NCBI GenBank assembly: GCA_965222825.1
Contig: OZ244964.1
Span: forward strand, 186,001 to 250,000
Length of the DNA stretch: 64,000 nt
Direction of reading: 5' to 3'
Source of the DNA: G965207335 sp965222825
Lineage (GTDB): Bacteria; Pseudomonadota; Gammaproteobacteria; PS1; Pseudothioglobaceae
Below the pieces are notes generated by a model. It saw only the letters and a program-made list of their open reading frames with translations. It searched no databases and was not told the origin of the DNA. Both the position numbers and the translations under genes were made by a program. Positions 60,854 to 64,000 of this stretch are shown in pieces. Each line of letters starts with the position of its first letter. Within the stretch, counting starts at the first letter, position 1.

Positions 60854-61984
60854 GGCTAGAATATCTTTATAAATACAACTAAGTTTGTATAAATCATCAA
60901 TCGCTACGCATTCATCTACTTGGTGTATAGTAGTATTTAATACCCCTAACTCAATTACTTGTGTACAAAACGGAGCAATAAATCTACCATCTGAGGTGCC
61001 GCCTGTTGTTGATAATTTTGTCTCTATAGCCATAATTTTGTTAATAGAATTACTAACTATGTTTGTTAGTTTGCCTTGTTTAGTTAGAAATGGATAGCCA
61101 GAATGTTGCCATACTAATTCATATTTTAGCCCAATATCATCTAAAATTTTACCAACAGTATTTTTAAGCTCATTATGGGTTATTTGGGTAGAATAACGAA
61201 AATTAAATAAAATATCACAGCTAGCAGGAATAACATTGTTAGCCCCTGTGCCAGATTTTATATTTGAGATTTGAAAGCTAGTAGCTGGAAAATCCTTATT
61301 GCCACTATCCCAAGTTTTATTACACAATTTATTTAGAGCATTGGCAGTTAAATGAATAGCATTATTAGCCAAATGTGGGTAAGCAATATGACCTTGCTTG
61401 CCAATAATTATTAGTTTACCATTTAATGAGCCCCGCCTGCCGTTTTTAATGGTGTCGCCTAAAATATTACTAGATGATGGCTCACCTATTAAGCAATAAT
61501 TAATATTAATATTTTTACTATTTAGATGCTCTATTACTCTTTTAGTGCCATCTATTGCATCTCCTTCTTCATCTGATGTTATTAAAAAACCTATTGAGCC
61601 GTTAACTTCTCCATTAGTGGCCAAGAATTCTTCAACTGCAACTACCATAGCAGCAATAGCACCTTTCATATCAGCACTGCCTCTGCCATAAAGAAAGCCA
61701 TTATTTTTTATAGCAGCAAATGGTGGGTAACTCCAAGCAAGCTCATCGCCAACTGGCACAACATCAGTATGACCTGCAAATACAAGTAACGGCTCTTTTT
61801 TGCCGTATCTAGCGAAAAAATTACTGACTTTAGCAAATGGTAGTCTCTCTACTTCAAAGCCAATAGTTTCTAATCGTTTAATTAATAACTCTTGTATGCC
61901 ATTGTCATTAGGGGTAATTGATGGGATTTTGATTAACTCTCTGGCAAGTTCTAAAACACTATCTTTTATGTTAAGAGATTCCAT
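60842..61984 (-). CDS. dapE: Succinyl-diaminopimelate desuccinylase DapE
   Basis: The 380-residue M20 metallopeptidase-like enzyme makes LL-diaminopimelate. Metal motifs: VFAGHTDVVPVGDELAW (His, Asp), GRGSADMKGAIAAMV, SDEEGDAIDGTKR (catalytic Glu) and a C-terminal TGGTSDGRFI with CTQVIELGVLN and TIHQVDE. All are present. Part of it (61617-61768) was copied to 58622-58773. Its last codons are those of the duplicated trmD start. Confidence 0.96.
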   Translation of the reverse strand: MESLNIKDSVLELARELIKIPSITPNDNGIQELLIKRLETIGFEVERLPFAKVSNFFARYGKKEPLLVFAGHTDVVPVGDELAWSYPPFAAIKNNGFLYGRGSADMKGAIAAMVVAVEEFLATNGEVNGSIGFLITSDEEGDAIDGTKRVIEHLNSKNININYCLIGEPSSSNILGDTIKNGRRGSLNGKLIIIGKQGHIAYPHLANNAIHLTANALNKLCNKTWDSGNKDFPATSFQISNIKSGTGANNVIPASCDILFNFRYSTQITHNELKNTVGKILDDIGLKYELVWQHSGYPFLTKQGKLTNIVSNSINKIMAIETKLSTTGGTSDGRFIAPFCTQVIELGVLNTTIHQVDECVAIDDLYKLSCIYKDILANVF

Positions 61985-61987
61985 GTT

Positions 61988-62425
61988 TTAGTGTGTTTTT
62001 TCTTTTAACCAATCTTGTAAAATGTGTAAATTATGTTTATCTTTCTTATGGCAATGTTGTTCTAAGTAACTAAGTTTAATAACTAATTCTGTTAATACTT
62101 TTTGATATTTTTTATTTTTTTCAATTTCTATTGTGAATTTTTCTTGTAATTTTGTTAGTGATTCTTGAATTAAGATTTTATTTTGTTGTGATATTGCTTT
62201 TTTAGCAACTACTCTTTTTATGGCATCTTCTTTTATTCTTTGGGCTTTTTTAATTAGTAAATCTTGCTCTAAATTATCAATAAAGTAAGGATACGCTAAC
62301 TTAACATCTTTGATAGTCAAATAACCTTCGTGAGTATTAATCTTATTACTACTAATTTTTTTCTGTAGTTCTGTTCTACTAACACCCAACATTCTAGCTG
62401 CTTGTGAAACACTAATTTTAACCAT
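61988..62425 (-). CDS. HTH/coiled-coil protein of unknown function
   Basis: A 145-residue protein. Residues 1-50 form an excisionase/MerR-like helix-turn-helix (ISVSQAARMLGVSRTELQK), followed by a Lys-rich coiled coil (about 65-125). Some proteobacteria encode similar N-terminal segments on ferredoxin-like proteins, but no Cys cluster exists here. It overlaps nothing and ends 3 bp before dapE. Regulatory role is inference. Confidence 0.7.
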   Translation of the reverse strand: MVKISVSQAARMLGVSRTELQKKISSNKINTHEGYLTIKDVKLAYPYFIDNLEQDLLIKKAQRIKEDAIKRVVAKKAISQQNKILIQESLTKLQEKFTIEIEKNKKYQKVLTELVIKLSYLEQHCHKKDKHNLHILQDWLKEKTH

Positions 62426-62563
62426 AATTATTTACTAATGAGTATTATAAATACTAAGTTTAAAACATTATTTCTTTACTGTCAAATAAATTAATTTTAA
62501 AAATATAGTTTTTTTATAAACCACATACTATTATAATAAGTATTATTTATATAGGACATAGCA

Positions 62564-63187
62564 ATGAATAGTGTAAATTTTAGTGGATTACCAGTAATAC
62601 CTAATAAAGTTGTATGTGTTGGATTTAATTATAAAGAGCATATTGAAGAAATAATTAATAAAAAAGAAATTGCTATGGCAGTTTTTCTAAAAACTAATTC
62701 TTCTATCAGCAGTAGATTTTATCACTTTGATAAAGGTTATGAATATGAAGGTGAGCTAAGTTTTATTTTTGCCAATAAAAAACCAGTAGGCGTGGCGTTT
62801 GGTATTGATATCACTAATCGTAAATTGCAATACGAGTTAATGGAAAATTCTCTGCCTTGGTCATTAGCTAAGTCATTTAATAATGCTGCAGTGTTTAGCC
62901 GTTTTGTAACCTTGGATAATATTAATATAAAAACCTTACATATGGAGTTTTATCGTAATAGTAAACTTATTCAAAAAGGTGGTTATGAGCATATGATTAA
63001 TAAACCAAAAGATATTGTTGAACAGGTTAGCAAACATATTAGTTTTAATGATGGTGATATACTAATGACAGGCACCCCAAGAGGCACTACTGCCTATGAA
63101 GTTGATGATGTATTTGAAGGGCGTATTTATAGTGATGATAAACTAATAATTAAAAAGGTTTGGCAAGTAAAACCTACAAAACCATAA
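62564..63187 (+). CDS. Fumarylacetoacetate hydrolase family protein (YcgM-like)
   Basis: The 207-residue FAH-fold protein has KVVCVGFNYKEHIEEI, the metal site YEYEGELSFIF, and FGIDITNRKLQ, then ILMTGTPRGT near the end. These are shared by YcgM-type acylpyruvase/oxaloacetate tautomerase enzymes. The specific substrate cannot be told. ATG 62564 follows GGACATA. It is convergent with rlmB. Confidence 0.88.
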   Translation: MNSVNFSGLPVIPNKVVCVGFNYKEHIEEIINKKEIAMAVFLKTNSSISSRFYHFDKGYEYEGELSFIFANKKPVGVAFGIDITNRKLQYELMENSLPWSLAKSFNNAAVFSRFVTLDNINIKTLHMEFYRNSKLIQKGGYEHMINKPKDIVEQVSKHISFNDGDILMTGTPRGTTAYEVDDVFEGRIYSDDKLIIKKVWQVKPTKP

Positions 63188-63217
63188 CAAAACTTGCGAA
63201 GTTTACAGCAAGTATAT

Positions 63218-63964
63218 TTATTTTGGTATTAGTTTATTTTGTCGAGTAATTTCAAATAAAGCAATAGCACTAGCTACTGATACATTCAGGCTTTCAAGTT
63301 CATTATTAATAGGAATTGATATAATATCATCGCATAATTTAGTGATATTATTACCTAATCCGCTACCTTCTGAACCCATAACAATTGCTAGTGGTTTTGT
63401 TAAATTAGTGCCATAAATTGTATTTTTGCCCTTAGTATCTAAACCAAAAACCCAAATATTTAATTTTTTAATCAATGCTATAATTCGTGCTAAATTAGTT
63501 ACTTGAAAAATATTAAGATAATAACTTGCACCAGCAGATACTTGATGCACTAAGGGTGTTATTGAGGCAGAATTATTTTTAGAAAATACTACTGCGTCAA
63601 CCCCTGCACCTAAGGCACTTCTAAGACAAGCGGCAAAGTTTCTTGGGTCTGTAATATTTGCTAAAATTAAAATTAATGGTTTTTGTTTTGCACTAAGGTA
63701 TGTTAATAACTCTTTCTCAGTTAATAATTTATTAGCAACTACTTGTGCTATTATGCCTTGATGTCTGCTATTTTTAGTAACTTTATTTAGGTAGTTAACA
63801 TCCTTTTTGATAATTTTTATTTGATATTTATTAGCGATATTTACTAATTCTATATTTTTTTTTGTAGTTAATTTATCAGCAATACTAATACTAATTATAT
63901 TTTCTGGGCATTTTATTAATGCTGATTTAACACTATGTATGCCATATAATATTTCTACACTCAT
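63218..63964 (-). CDS. rlmB: 23S rRNA (guanosine-2'-O)-methyltransferase RlmB
   Basis: The 248-residue SPOUT methyltransferase starts EILYGIHSVKSAL and has an L30e-like N-terminal domain. It contains LANITDPRNFAACLRSAL (motif 1), IVMGSEGSGL (motif 2) and SLNVSVASAIALFEITRQ (motif 3). It modifies G2251 of 23S rRNA. Motif 3 begins LNVS as expected. rnr, often upstream, would lie outside the window. Confidence 0.94.
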   Translation of the reverse strand: MSVEILYGIHSVKSALIKCPENIISISIADKLTTKKNIELVNIANKYQIKIIKKDVNYLNKVTKNSRHQGIIAQVVANKLLTEKELLTYLSAKQKPLILILANITDPRNFAACLRSALGAGVDAVVFSKNNSASITPLVHQVSAGASYYLNIFQVTNLARIIALIKKLNIWVFGLDTKGKNTIYGTNLTKPLAIVMGSEGSGLGNNITKLCDDIISIPINNELESLNVSVASAIALFEITRQNKLIPK

Positions 63965-64000
63965 TTAATCTTAAAATCATAAATTTTAATAGTAGCGTCT

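Overview
The window is a very AT-rich, gene-dense bacterial chromosome segment (roughly 30% G+C by eye). It carries a housekeeping set typical of a gammaproteobacterium: hisS-yfgM-der, ftsB-ispD-ispF-murC, purM-purN, pgsA-hda, hemA-prfA, divergent fur/bamE, carboxy-SAM synthase CmoA, AmgK/MurU peptidoglycan recycling and an aa3-type cytochrome oxidase cluster with CtaA, CtaB, Cox11 and SURF1. Low G+C, many single-mutation pseudogenes, dead IS remnants and small repeats suggest a genome under reductive, AT-biased evolution, such as a symbiont or host-associated lineage. A relation to the marine sulfur-oxidiser/Thioglobus-like group is possible, but nothing in the window proves it.

Layout. 1-2.4 kb: hisS (partial), yfgM, der, with bamB absent from its usual place. 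2.6-8.9 kb: an accessory region with small membrane proteins, a broken beta-carbonic anhydrase, a frameshifted ORF, cytochrome b561, YceI, a broken DUF2130 gene and three unknown genes, separated by short palindromes that look like integron attC sites. Two 199-bp cloverleaf-like copies lie in inverted orientation there, and no integrase gene is in the window. 9.6 kb: the first NHLP-type precursor-like peptide gene. 10.1-16.3 kb: murC to a thioredoxin-like gene. 16.3-16.5 kb: tRNA-Glu and tRNA-Ala. 16.6-23.2 kb: DUF3108, purN, purM, pgsA, hda, tRNA-Leu, cysG, serB. 23.2-25.5 kb: a truncated M35-type protein, three more precursor-like peptides, a dead IS1595-type transposase and a MITE. 25.6-31.8 kb: ccmF, DUF2062, dxs, trhO, grxD and a Cache protein. 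31.8-40 kb: the cytochrome oxidase and haem A cluster. 40.2-45.6 kb: pyrG, three precursor-like peptides, map, htpX, cmoA. 45.7 kb: SRP (4.5S) RNA. 45.8-50.9 kb: murU, amgK, an aminotransferase, dacA, dapB, yciI. 50.9-51.3 kb: a six-copy 54-bp tandem array. 51.3-58.2 kb: bamE, fur, prfA, hemA, ruvB, a panC-nfuA fusion and panB. 58.4-62 kb: a rearranged dapE-trmD region holding another precursor-like gene, a chimeric copy of its core, and a RelB/YafQ toxin-antitoxin insertion. 62-64 kb: an HTH protein, an FAH-family hydrolase and rlmB.

The most unusual system is a dispersed family of eight short proteins, at 9.6, 23.6-24.5 (three), 42.0-43.0 (three) and 58.8 kb. Each has an N-terminal half resembling the nitrile-hydratase-like leader peptide (NHLP/proteusin) of RiPP precursors. 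Each C-terminal half consists almost only of Gly, Ser, Thr, Ala and Val/Ile/Leu, with an occasional Cys. Tandem neighbours have nearly identical leaders and different cores, as RiPP precursors do. No maturation enzyme is encoded in the window, so modification would have to act in trans and is inference. The core DNA has also recombined with a fragment of dapE.

Other notable points are the attC-like array, apparent ATT/ATA initiation of ispD and yceI, the PanC-NfuA fusion with an embedded ribosome binding site, an IS5-type MITE family, and an 85-bp duplication of the trmD start around the toxin-antitoxin insertion.
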